Below, piece after piece: positions 1 to 12,673 of a DNA stretch of 64,000 nucleotides (its first letter is position 1; every line of letters starts with the position of its first letter). Source of the DNA: Diploscapter coronatus (Eukaryota > Nematoda > Chromadorea > Rhabditida > Rhabditidae); contig OZ038422.1 in NCBI GenBank assembly GCA_964036155.1, positions 4,921,201 through 4,985,200 of the forward strand. Reading direction: 5' to 3'. The position numbers were made by a program, and so were the translations under genes. The notes under the pieces are model-generated. The model was not told the origin of the DNA, did no database searches, and worked only from the letters and a program-made list of their open reading frames with translations.

Positions 1-2559
1 AAACTGAATGAATTTCGCTTTTTATGAATGAAAACAGTCAATCGATATCCTGAGAAATCTAGAAGGCAGTGAGATATCAAGTTTCGTGAATAGTGAAGTG
101 AAAAGCGAGGAAAGTGCTGAGAATTTTTATCTTTCGAGATCTTTCACTGATTTACGGGAAAAAATGTGCGTCATTTACTAAAACTTTTGATTTATAATAG
201 TTACTCACAACTTTTTGCCTCGCATTTCGTTATTTTCTCGTTTTTCTTCAAATTCATAAATTTTCAGAAACCTCCGGTCTTTCCTTCGAATAAAGTTGCA
301 TCCTTCGAATAGCTGTTTCCACTCCCCGAGAACAGATCGAATCTGATTGAATCTGCCCGGAGAAACTCCGCCCGAATCGATCGAGTTTTCGCACAAAATG
401 TCACCCGCCATTTTATAGGGAAATTTAAATTATTTTTGGCCAACAATTCTTTGGATTAGAGGAATAAGTGAACAGATATCCAAGCAATAACCGTATTTGG
501 TGAATATTTGATTTGGAGGAATCCTTAAAATTATCCAATAGAAATGGCTCCGAAAAATTACGACAATTCGAAAACGATAAGTACAGGATTGATGAAATCT
601 AACGAGTGTTTAGAAAATCACGAAAGAATATCAGGCAAAATGATTTTCGACTTTCAGCGGTCGATTTTAAAAGGCATAAAATCTGAGAACCGGATTCTCG
701 AAGGCAATAAAATATGACTAGCGTGTCTTATATTTCGAGAGAAGATTCGCATTCTCAAGAATTTTCAGCAAAAGTCAGGAGGTTGAAAAGTTATTGCTAT
801 TTCGAGATTGATGAGCGAAAAATTGCTGTGCCATTCATAAAGACTCGATTGAAATTGAAAATATCGACGTCGAAATTGAGGGCCTATCGCTCTGAATGAA
901 ACAGGGAAACGATACAAAATCGAGAAGCAGAACAACAAAATGAAATGGAAACATGATTGATGACGCAATCTGTTGTGTTCCAGAAGCGAATAACAGGGAA
1001 TTTGAAGTTTGGAGGAATTTTGGAATAAATTATAAATAGCAGTTATCAATGTGCTAATTTGAAAATTTGATCATACCATTTTATAAAAGTCCAAAATGAT
1101 CATTCGAACTTCTGAGTTTCAATTCTCTCGCACTCTCTCACCGAGATTATTATCAGATGAGCATGGCTAATACCTTGTTTGAATTCGACTGAGAAATGAT
1201 GATAAACTGATCAAAGTGATAAGGAGATTGCGAGGAAATATCGACTGATTTCAAACGCAGTTTATTCGGAGGCGATTTTCGATTCCATTTGAATACCATT
1301 TCAATTTACGACGTGGCACAACATCCTATCAGAAATCTGATCACGATTAAATTTTTGGAATTTTCGAACAAATCAAACAATCTTTGGCTTCCTATTTCTT
1401 ATCACGTGATGGCAATTTTACGATTCATTCAAAAACAGTCGCATTACAATCATTCGATCTGTGATATTCACTATCGTTCGGTCCAAACAGAAGCACTAAT
1501 TTCAAAATGGGTGTCACTTAAAAATAAAGACGAAACTACTTCCGACTCTACCATTTAATCAGCTAATTTTGGCTACCAAATTCCCAATTAAATACACCTT
1601 TATCGCATTATCATAGCGCGTGTATTATCCAAGGCGTAGATATTCATTACTCGAAAAATACTGTAAGAAAAAATGCATCTGAGATAGAAGGTATTTCAAC
1701 AGTTTGAGACGCTTTCAGCAATTAGAAGTTTATGGCAGGAAAAGACTTTTCACGGAATTATATCGAAAACTATCGTGATAAGAGGAATTTAAGAAGTGAT
1801 CAAAAAGTGGAAGTAAATGAATTTTGGAAGCAATTGAAAAGCCATTCAAATAACTAATAACTTCTTATCAAATCGTTGCGCACAGCCGAGAGAATCCGAA
1901 AACGTTTAGGGTGAATTTTTGAAGCTTACCACGAGACTTTAGGGGCTTATCATTGATCAGTGAATGCTTGTCAATACGGGGGAAGTTGGAGAGAAAGAGC
2001 TTTATCGCTAAGCGAATGAGAGGGTTTAGGAAATCAGATTGGAGAATAAAACGGAGCGCTTTCTCTTTGGCAAAGGACCGTAAAATTGACGGTTGGCAAA
2101 TATAGAAATCGATTGAGTCTTCAAAAAGTCGAACGCTAAATGAAAAGATGTTTCAAAATTCAATTTGAACTTAAAATATGAAAAAATCGAATTTAGGAGC
2201 AATGCACTACATACTTTCCGATGCTGGATCAGGTTACCCGAATTTGCGTTAAAAACCCAAAATTCTCAAATTCGTTGATTGTGAGCAAAGCAAATATAAT
2301 CATTCTCTATGATTTGATTCGAACACCTATTTGAGAAATAAAGTGGTCTGGTGAACGCTAGATTTTCGAACTTTCAATCTCTAAAAAGAAGCGTTTGTTT
2401 ACAAAGTCAATTTCCATAAAAGAATGAATAAAACTTGTTGATAAAGCACACTCGTTAGCGTGGAAATGACAGCTGAAAGGTAATTTTGCTGGGGAAAATT
2501 GGGAAAGAAAGAAAATCACCTTTGACAGCTCTGATTCTTGTCACTAAAACTGAAAATAC

Positions 2560-2569
2560 GTTACGTAAC
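2560..2569. promoter_or_regulatory. GTTACGTAAC palindrome, bZIP-like site
   Basis: This is a perfect 10-bp palindrome containing TTACGTAA, the consensus of PAR/C/EBP-type bZIP factors (the CES-2/HLF class). Related TTTACGTAAC sequence occurs near 7216 and TGACGTAAC near 19574. The match is direct, but function is inferred and short motifs recur by chance. Confidence 0.25.
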
Positions 2570-5500
2570 AATTTTCAAAGTACTAAGAGTAAATGATTTT
2601 TCAAAAGAAATGGATTATTAGCATATGTCATTCTGGTTCAATTCCCCACATCAGCTGGTAGCCCATTTGTAACTAATACCTCGTTTTCTTGTCCTTTTTA
2701 GGTGGTATCTAAGGGTCAGTCAAGAGCCCGAAAACCGCGCGTATGACACAAAGTGCCCAGCTCAGGTTGCATTATAATTAGAACGCCAATATTTTACTTA
2801 GGAAGGAAAGAACGCTCCACAGAACAGCCAATTATCCAAGTGCAAGTTCTTGAGCGTCAATCAAGAGATATCTCGGAAATTATAAAGGGATTTTGACAGG
2901 ATTGGACTAAATTCGCTAAGCTATGAAAAACTTCTTGAATTGTTTCAAATTAGGCCACTCCCTTTGCAGATCTGTTTAGTTTGAGCGGGAGTTTTCGAGA
3001 TCAGCAAATTTTGAATCATTCGAATGAAGGTCAGATGAAAATCACAGGGATGTGTCATAAATTTTCATGAAAAATGAAGGGATCAAATCAAACTTGTGAA
3101 TTTTCGGTTTTGGCGCCGGATAAGATAATGGAAGGTAGAAATGGAAATCGTAAAATCCATTCTTCCACCTTCTCATCCATGCATTCAGGCATTTTCTCTG
3201 ATTTTCCCTGGCAAGGAATAAATTATGAATTGATGATGAGACTGATCGGTTCCAGTGTCTTTGCCTTAGAAAGGAAGGGAATTGGCCATAACAAGTTTAC
3301 GTTGAGAAGCAGAAAATAATGCTATAAATGACAGGGGATAACTGTAAGTTGAATGGCTGAAGGAGATAATGACGGACAAAATAAGAGCAGAAAAAGTTCG
3401 GTTCTCTCTAGAGTTTATGCCAACCTGTTATGAGGTTATATCCTTCACCATAATGGGAATATTTTGAAGAATAGGGTATGTTAGAAGTATCCCATTCCTC
3501 GATTCTCGATTCTCTTTGTTCTTTAGGGTGCGGCTCTAGTCTTTCGATTTGCTAGCCTTCCTTCCTTAGAAGGAGATAGCTAGTCATAAACAGGCCAACA
3601 CCGGAGGCCAGCCAACTGTACACAAACAATGTACTTCTCTCCATATAGAGGCACTCAAAATATAGGACACAACAGAAAGAAATATGAAATCCGCAGTTAT
3701 AGAATAAAAATCAACTAGAATATCCAGCGAACCAGACTTGACCAAGCTTGGAATTCTAATCATGGGGATTTTTTGAGTGAAAATCGCGCTTGTTGCAAGA
3801 ATGGCTGATTCATTATTCCTCAAAGTTCAAAGTAATAAGAAAAATATGCAGTAAAATAATCAATGAAAAATTGACCCAATTATAAAAATAAAGCTGGATT
3901 AATACATTTTTCTTAACAATATCCGAAAGAGTTTCTAGACCCGGCCAGATGGTCCGAAAGTTTTCGCCGCTCACCACAAAAATTAAAGTTCATCGAAGAA
4001 AACGGAGAATTTTACACAAAATTTGAGAATTTTGTTTTTGCAAAAGTTCTGATCGAATTTTCAGTCAGATAATAACACAATTTGCCCCTCTACTGTTCAA
4101 ATAATAAAGTCAGCAGTAATTTCTTCAAACCCATTAGTTTGAGTTATTGGATTTAGAATGGATTTGAGAATGGTTGAGTATTTTTCGAAGGCTGGAAATA
4201 GCGAGAGAAAGGATGTCGACTGAAAATGATCTTTTGCAAACAGAAAAATTTCGCAATTCTGCTCCTTTTGCTCGAAGCAAGAGAAGTATTGACTAATAGA
4301 CAAAATAAGAGGACTGATAAAACAAAATAAGACAGCAAAATGACGATCGATGTTCAGAAAACAAATAACGCTACAAGGCAATTTGCTGATTAGCAACCAA
4401 TCAGCAAACGATTCGAATCATTAGGCAAATACTTCGGTTGAAATGGTGATAGATTATCAAAATCTGGATAAATCAGCATGATTCTGACTGACCATCACTT
4501 TCTGACTATTTCAAAAGAAATCACGAATTATTTTTCGAAAAAAATCCTGTAGAAAATTTTTCTAAAGACCGCCACTAATACTGTTAAAAATGAGTGGGAG
4601 TTTAGAAATCTCAAGATTACTCTTCTGATCAATTCACGGTCGGTATCAGTGAAAAATAGTTGATAAGTGTTTGAAATGCTAAAGATCTCGAAAATCGAAA
4701 GTGGAAAGTAAGAAGAAGGACTGTTGGGGGTGAAAACAGACAACAGATAGACTGGGGCGAAGAGGCAAGGAGAGGGAAGGAAGTGAGGGAGCAGACCGAG
4801 CGGATCCTGATTCATCGTTTGCAAACACAGGTATGGAAATTCCGTCAAACCATTCAATCCCCTTTTCCGAAAATTTAGATATCGCTTCAAAATCAATAAC
4901 TATAAACTAAGAGATATTCAGGAATATTGGCTTCGAAGGTGTAGAATTGGATGTTTGCTTCGAAAAATTTGAAGATCAACTTCGATTCCGACTTCGACTT
5001 TTCAAATCACGCTCTGCGTTGTGTTTGTGTTGCTTACGAGACTTGAGCCGTTAATTATCTCGCAGCCAGATAGTTCTCTTCGAAATGGGGTGATAAAATT
5101 GAGAAATTAGATGAAGTCCAATCATCATAACTTACAATGCTCAAATATTTCGTATTTCAAACACCAACAGCTCAACAAATTAGCCGTAAGCGATGAAAAT
5201 CGCGTGAAAACGAATGGATGCTTGAAATTCCGCTGCATTTCGACAATCCTACGCTCATTGTGTCGTTGGGGAAAATAGGAAGGGACTTTTGGATGGTGCA
5301 GAGAAATAAGGAAGCTGTCCCTTTCGCCTCGTTTTACGTAGCCATTGCATGGTGTTGCAAACACCACAATTCGACTAAATTAGCATACGGCTGAGTGGAG
5401 TTAGGAATTCACAGCCACTTTGCATAGGGCAGAGGAAGCTGAGATTTGACTAGATTGATGGAGATAAATGGGGGAATTCCAATGGTGATTATGAAAGGGC

Positions 5501-5616
5501 GCTAAGGAGAACACGATAATTCGGCAGATTAGGAAAGGAATTTAGGAGAATTGCGCATTTGAATAAAACTCATTCGACGCTTTGGATTGCTTTATTACTT
5601 CGTTGCATAAACGGAT

Positions 5617-5644
5617 TAGAATCGAGTATCCTTACTCGATTCTA
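5617..5644. repeat. Perfect 12-bp inverted repeat with 4-nt loop
   Basis: The left arm TAGAATCGAGTA (5617-5628) is followed by the loop TCCT and the exact reverse complement TACTCGATTCTA (5633-5644). There is no mismatch and pairing stops at both outer ends. It lies in the gene-poor left part, away from any exon I can see. Function is unknown. Confidence 0.7.
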
Positions 5645-8620
5645 TCTCTTCTGAGCTAATATTACAGAAAATCAAAGTTATTCGTTTGAATGGATTCATT
5701 GAGCAGAAAATATTCACAACTTCATAGATTGAGCATCAAATGTATTCGAAAAATGCGTTCTTTGTATGTGATCAAAAAACAAAATGAAATTGCTACTAAT
5801 CTGTAAAGTTATAAGAGAACTCGTTCAACGATGCAAAAGGAGATCTTGATCGAAAGTACTGAATGCCAATTGAAATGTCATAAAATGAAAGTAATGAAGT
5901 GTGCAGCTATTTTTGAGAAATTTGTGGAAAATGGAAAATATGAAGCGAGAGGGAGGATGACAGTCTGCTATTTGCAAGTCATTGAATTACATGCAGCAGA
6001 AGAGTCGGAGAAGTTCTGCAGTTGCAGTAACCAACATGTCATGCAATTCACTGAATACATGACAATGTTTGAGGGAACAACGGGTAGTACAGAGACAGAA
6101 AAGAAGACATAGAAAGAAAATATAGAGAGAAAAAGAATACAGAAAAAGAGAAATAGAGGAAATTCGAGAGGGAAGGAGAAACGAGAACAGAGAAAATATT
6201 GGAAATGCCCGACAGACAGCTAAATCGACTGCCGACTGGTTTTTACTTGCTTCAAAATCGGACTATTTTTGTTCGTTTTGTTCGTCTCTTCACGCTCTCC
6301 ATTTCATACGCTATTTCCGCGTGAAATTGTCACATGTATGGAAAAAGACACGCGTTCTAACTGAATGAAAAATGAACCGTAGCATCGCACGAAGAGAACC
6401 AATGAGAGTGGAATGGTAACGCGAAACCACGTGGTGCACAGAATAATGAACTGGCAAATGGTAGTGAGGAGAGTATTTCACAATTGAGGCTGATCAGCTG
6501 TGACAGAGAACGGAACTTGGTAATGAGGAGGTGAATTTGACAAATTGCATGATATCATATAATCGATGACCAATTGGCACAACAATACACATCGCACAAT
6601 TGCATTCAAAAAGGTCAAAGAAAGAATAAAATAAACAATTGGAAACTGGATATCCGAATTTCGAAATCAGGTTTGTGAGGAACGATTATTTGATCATCCA
6701 AAAGTTGGATTCAGAAAATTAAAATGGCATCACTTTCTAGAAAAAATAATTTGAAATTGCTGAATCTCGAATTCTATTTGCAAAATTGAACGAATGCGAT
6801 TGAAGTTCGTCGAAAATAATGTTTTGAATTACGCAACAATTACAAATGGTCTGATGCGATTTGCAAAGATTTGAATGGGACGCCCACTGAAAAGAAGCAA
6901 TGCAAATGGAAGTGGGAGGAGGAGGAGGAAGGGAATATAAAAATGAAGGGAGAACAGGAGGAGGAAAGTAAGGAGGGGAAGCAGAGTATGAAACGGTAAA
7001 CATGGAACAGCCGACAGCCGACAAGGACGTTCCATTTTAGAATTTGAAATGTCGGTTTGCGAGTGAAATGGAATGATAATTTTAGCTAATTTAATCATTG
7101 TTTACAAGCCCCATACGAATGTTTGACGTAAAGAGCAGGAAATTTGAATTTTCTTCAAGATGCTTCCTTTCAAAATAATAACTTTGTTTCTGATCTTTCA
7201 CATTCCAAATGTTTGTTTACGTAACGGGGGAACAAAGCTGATGGTAGCGTTCGTTTTTGCGTTTACAATCACATCTGAAGAGATGTCAAATATGCAATGG
7301 CAATCCAAGGAAGTGGAGATAATAGTGTTGTATGAGGTACAGAAGTTGTATGTTACAAGGTGGAGACAGAGTGGGGAATGGGGAGTGCTGGGAGAAAATG
7401 AAACCGGAAATGATGAAAGAGGTGAAGAATCGAAAGAAACAGCGTTCCTCTCTTGTCTTACACAACCGAGATGCTGGAAAGTATAGCAATGAGAAGGCGA
7501 GAAGCGCAAAGAGATGTTCAGTTTCTTGTCCTTTAGCTTCTTTTCCTCTATCAAATTCCCTTTATCACAGCTCTAATCTCGTTAATGCAATCATTTTATC
7601 AATTGAGCCATTAGAACGATCAAAGCGACGGACGGATCTTTGCTTTCTCGAATTTGATTTTTCCGTTTCTAATCGGTCAGTTTTCAGACAATACAAAATG
7701 CCTACGTAAAAATTCTCAGCTAGTGCATCAAAAATATGGCTATTCGAATTCCGATTTAGAATTCACAAATGCTTTATACTGATTTTCAATTTTTCATCAA
7801 ATTTCTACGAAGAAATTGCAGAAGGATAAAAATGCTGGCTCCGCGCTTACACAAATCTTATACCATACAGTCAGCACCACTGTCACCTGTTCCTTTGATT
7901 GTGACCGGCTGTTTTGTGTTCCCTTTCTCATTCGAGTTGCTTTCCAAACATGGTCAAAGGGGCTGTAAATATCGCGCATTTGTGCACGCCTTTATGCGCC
8001 AAATCGCGGGAATCATGGCGTATATCTCGCTTGTTCGCTCTCGTAAGCCAGTCAAACACCGGGCTTTTATGGCTTTGGCCCCGGCAATTATCATAAGCTT
8101 CCCAGGCCACCCCCAGAAGGACCAGTTTATGACGGCATACATCTATGGAAAGATTTCATGATAGAGATCCAGAAATAGAAAGTGAATCAATAGTTTTGGT
8201 GAGAAAATCGAAAATTGGGAAAAATCAAACCTTCCAAATAAACGGATGCTGAGTGTTGAATGTGCAATTGACATTTGAAGTTCTTTGATGGAAAATGAAA
8301 AACTTTATGGGGAAGGGAGCGCAGAAATGTCAGTCTCCTTGGAGCACAACCCTTTATATTTCTTCAATGCTCTTTTTCTCTCTAAAATACTAAAGGCCCA
8401 GATAGTGCTCAGCTCTCACTTTCAATAAATGTTTGCTTCTTGAAGCAGAGACAGGAATCATTTGAGAGAGCAGGAATTCAGACGAATCGAAACTATCCGA
8501 GAAAAAAATCGGAGCAACTCGCAGAGTCATTTCTTTTTGGGAGAAGATAGCTATTTCAAGGATTTGAATCATACTAGATTTCTGTCTGATCGAACCAAAT
8601 TGATTTGATAAGAAAGTGAG

Positions 8621-8677
8621 AAGTTGATATGACTGAAGCCAAATGAAATCATCATTCAAATTTGGTCATATCAACTT
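8621..8677. repeat. Imperfect hairpin of miRNA-precursor size
   Basis: The outer arms AAGTTGATATGAC (8621-8633) and GTCATATCAACTT (8665-8677) are exactly complementary over 13 bp. Inside, after a 5-nt bulge, CCAAATGAA pairs with TTCAAATTTGG apart from a 2-nt bulge, leaving a loop of about 7 nt. The whole foldback is about 57 nt, the size of a small pre-miRNA. I do not recognise a known nematode miRNA in either arm, so it is listed as structure only. Confidence 0.45.
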
Positions 8678-10335
8678 TGATTTTTGCCGAAAAGAAGGTG
8701 ATTCATATGACAGTTCTCTAAGTTTTAGGCCTTGGAGAAATCCATAATGACGCAATTTTAAAAATATAATCAAAGTGATGCTATAGAAAGGTATTGACGT
8801 TCTTGATGAAATAGTGATTTCATATCAAATTAATTGCAAAGGCCAGCAAACTTTGAGTGGCATAACAACAAAGAGCAATGTGATAAATTTCTAATGGATA
8901 AAAATCATAAAATATTTCCCAAACTAAACTCAATCGCAATACACTTTTTACGGACGCTCTGCATTCGCGAGGCATTGATAGTATCGTATCATCCAAAATC
9001 GAAAACCTAACATTTTCCAGATCCAAAAATTCGCGATTTGTTGTGTTTTCATGGTTATTTATCTTTTCCTCCTCATTTCTCATGTACTGCTGCACCTGCG
9101 CGCAAATGCAAATGTTCTCACGAACGAAAGAACCGAAAGGATGGAAAGAGGAAGACCTTTCGCGTTTGTCTTTTTCTGCTCCGAGAACCCAACCCAACAA
9201 TTTGTCCGTCTAACCATTCTACCAACATATCAATTGGCCATAAAACCATCTATTCGTTTAGCAGATCGAGAAATTGCCAAAGAAAACCCAATCGAATCAT
9301 CACTTTTCTTGTCTCCCAAAATGTGAAATGTCCACTCGAATGGCCATTGTAAGCCAATAAAACAGCGTGTAAACCTATGCAATGATCATCGATGCGCTCT
9401 ATAATTTGACAGAACAGTGTAAAATTGGATTCGCAAGAAGAGGACATCAAAATAACAATGGTTCGGAGAATTGAGTTTTACGTTTGACACAACATTACTT
9501 TATACCCCCATTTGACAGCGTAAACATTCTGCAGAGCTTCAGATAAATAATACAAAAAGAGCTGTTGACTGGTAGGCGAAAAATCTACTACTATTTTAAA
9601 ACGTAGTGTGTACACACGAAATGCTACATTTCAACAACGAATGAGAATGAATCAACTAACTAAAATATGATAGCTTTTTCAGCTTGGTTTGTGTTTCGTC
9701 GCGGTGTTTTGATACGCTTTTGACATTTGATAGTCGAAATCCAGAAACATACTCGAATTTTTAGTGCTGCTATTTCTAGACCTCAAAAATCGAGCATCGA
9801 CCCACTCAATTGGAACAACATCTGATATGCAGGATCGAAAAATCTCGAGCTGTACATTTGAATGTGTTGAGTCGTGTCGGGTGTAATTGCGAGAGCGACA
9901 AAATGCGAGATTGTGGGATGATTGTAAAATGTCCCACAGCCGCAGAGAAACGGCAAAGCAAAACCACAAGATACGAGAATTGCCCGACCTGATGCACTGA
10001 TGGATTCGTTGCATAGACTAAGTGCAGCAGAAACGAGAAAGCCTACTCCTTCTTCTCGTTCTCAAGTCTCAACCCTCAGCAGCAATATGTACGGGAAGCC
10101 GATGAAATTCGATATCACCCCAACCTAGAAGTCAATGAAAAAGTAACATTGAGCCTGAGAATGGTAGTCAAAACTGGATTGATGAAAAAGTTGCGCGCGG
10201 AGTCAGATTTCGGCAGAAATCAAGAATAACACTGGAAATGAATACTTGTGACACATACACACACGGATTGGCAAAAAATGAACGGGGTTCGGATTTCGCC
10301 GATTCTCCCACAGAAGTATGAATGAAAATGCTTAC

Positions 10336-10484
10336 GTAGCGATACTGATGAGGGACGAGATGAGGATTTTGGCGGGACAGCAGCCGGGCGCCTCATCGAC
10401 AATGTCGATGGAGGGACGACGAATCTGCTGCGATGGGTGAGTGGACTGAGGCAAAGGCTGACGGGCGATCGCTGCGGTAGACAT
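10336..10484 (-). CDS. Candidate alternative first coding exon (unidentified gene)
   Basis: On the minus strand an ATG at 10484 opens 49 codons and runs into a good donor (AC|GTAAGC) after 10336, in splice phase 2. The peptide has a Ser/Pro/Gln-rich start, then RRPSIDIVDEAPGCC, and ends in a hydrophobic run (KILISSLISIA) that looks like the beginning of a membrane segment. Local GC content is clearly above the flanks. No acceptor in a usable frame leads into it, so it reads as a first exon. Its exit phase equals that of the exon at 24364, so both could splice to the same downstream exon left of the window. I do not recognise the family. Confidence 0.4.
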
Positions 10485-11684
10485 CCAGTGTGATCAGCTA
10501 ATTAGAGGCAAAAAATTGAACTGTTGAGGTATTGAAATGATATTGTAGAGGTCGTAAGGCACTGAAATGGTACTTCTATTGATTCGCAAAAACGGAATAC
10601 ACGAATATCGATCATTTTTAGCGTAACGATTGATAAGAACTGAAACGAGCCAGAAAAAGAAACAATGGTGCTGGTCAAAAAAGGAAACGTTTGAGTGGAA
10701 CGAGGGAGAGGCGAGAGAGGGGCTCTTACGGAAAAATGGAGAGCGAAACAGCAGCTGAGTGGACGAGAGAGGAAAAGATATTTGACCAATGCGGAGCTGC
10801 ACGGGAAACGAGCAGAGAAAAAAGCCATTTGTTGCTTTATAAGAAGTGGCTTCGAGGCTTTGAAGTCTGTGGGAAAATACGTTGGAAAACCATTTGCTTG
10901 GAGCGAAGAGAAATCGCTTGAACGCAGAAGGACGAAAGCTGAAAGGCGAAAGGAGCGCAGCAGCATAAGCCGCTCATCCGATTTGCAGATTTGAACCCCG
11001 AAAGAATGAGAGAGTGCGAAAAGCCCCTGAAATTTCTGCTTCTGTTTACAAACTGCAGAAACATATGAGAAGTGAAATATGTATCCCCCATTTGAGTAGA
11101 AAAGTATACAGAAATGCTTCGCAACTTTCCTTACATAGCAAGACGAGCTTACAAAGGCGCAAAGCTAAAAGCTGGAAATAGAAGATACACGCGAACGATC
11201 GTGTAACCCTTAGAATAATAATAAAGGAGTACGAATAGCAATGGGTATAGGCAATCGAGAATCTGTTTGCGTTTGTCCAACTCTATAGCTTACAAGGTTG
11301 GCTTCGTGTAGACAAAATTATAGTTCGGAAACTGTCGTTGGATGAAAAAATCAAAACGAGATTTCTTGACTGTGACAAGTTTTGTTGATGCGCGTACTAC
11401 GTTACTATGGCCTGAACGAAACACAGGTATTAAAACTGGACTGATTGGGAATTCAATTAAAGACGTAAGTCACGCCATTTTGCAAATTGTAGAGCTTGAA
11501 AGTGAAGTTAAAGACGGAAGAGACGTAAATTTGGAGGTGATTCGTTAAATTTGATAACGGCTAATTGAATCGGAACAAAGAAGCAAATTCGCACATCGTA
11601 TAAAAGAAATCAGCACCGAATTTTAGATACAAGTTTGTCAAAGACGCAGGAAGAGAAAATTGTGGTTGGAGAAAATGAAGAGGA

Positions 11685-11708
11685 GGAAAGAAAGAAAGAA
11701 AGAAAGAA
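11685..11708. repeat. (GAAA)n microsatellite
   Basis: About six copies of a GAAA tetranucleotide lie inside a longer purine-rich stretch of roughly 11.65-11.83 kb. No coding frame uses it. Confidence 0.85.
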
Positions 11709-12645
11709 GGGGAGAAATTAGGAGAAAGGAAGAAAAAGATGAGAGGGATGAAGAGAGAACGACAAGGTCAATAATGAATGACTCTTTCTCTCTGCAAAAG
11801 AAATGAGAAATGATTGAGAGGAAGAGGAAAAAAGCCGAAACGGATTTTGAATTTCACAAACAGTCACGGGTAAACCCTTGTCTAGTTTTTAATTTTCCAG
11901 CACTGGCATTGCCGCCTGACTTATACCAACCGGAGCACAGACTGTTCGAGACGGATTAGGGCAGTTTACTGTTCGAATTAGAGAATATGGTACAAAAATC
12001 GTCGAGTTCGAGAAATTTAATTCTAGTGTTCTTAAAAAAATGAAACCTTGGATTTTTCACCATCCAAAAACAAATATCTCACGCCATTTTTTATCGAATA
12101 AGTCGTAAAGAGTCGAAATCTTAAAATACAGCAAATCAATTCAATTTCGATTTCTGGTTATAGTAAAATCAGCAAGAACCACGACGGATGCAAAATAGTG
12201 GCTATTTTGATGGGGAATGGGGAACTCTGGCGAGTCATTGATAAGAGGTCGTGGTTAATCTGGTCGAACTCGTGGTTCTGCTGCTTGCTTTCTATACTTC
12301 CCCGGGCGATTTCTATCTTCTCCTCTCTCAAAAAGCATCCAATTCATTTCGATTCGTTTGATAAAGAAAAAAATATTTTATCTCTTCCCTTCTGCTTCTC
12401 ATTTCTCTCCGTTCGTCCAGTGAAGCTGGCTTCGTTTTCGAACAACTGACACGTAAAACAGGCACAGGCGAGAGAGTATGACTTGTAATGATGAGGAGAA
12501 GAGGCCAAAACAGCCAGAGTAAGTTAGGGAAAAGGTAGAGGACGCAGAGAGAATGATGTCGCTTAGCAAGAACACTAATGAAGATTGACATGAAAGCCAT
12601 TCGATTGACTGAGGCGTTCTAGCAAATTTACCAAACTAAGCAAAG

Positions 12646-12673
12646 AAGAGGAGAGGAGAGGAGAGGAGAGGAG
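12646..12673. repeat. (GAGGA)n pentanucleotide repeat
   Basis: Five to six tandem copies of GAGGA/GAGAG, followed by an A-rich run. It is noncoding and lies in the long gene-poor region. Confidence 0.85.

Larger units (their letters stand above)
1..10335. other. Long stretch without a supportable gene
   Basis: I see no reading frame or exon chain here that I would call a gene. The sequence is AT-rich with scattered G/A-rich patches. On the model proposed for 10336-10484 and 24364-25014 this would be intron or upstream DNA of a minus-strand gene whose body lies beyond position 1. Local items listed separately are a TTACGTAA-type palindrome near 2.56 kb, a perfect hairpin at 5.6 kb and a miRNA-precursor-sized hairpin at 8.6 kb. 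A less AT-rich island at about 7840-8130 is open in several frames but has no splice structure. Confidence 0.5.

Noticed and set aside
7769..8161. 130-codon plus-strand reading frame with unusual composition, also open on the minus strand
   Set aside because: Open in several frames on both strands at once, with no splice signals in register and no recognisable domain. More like a low-AT noncoding island.
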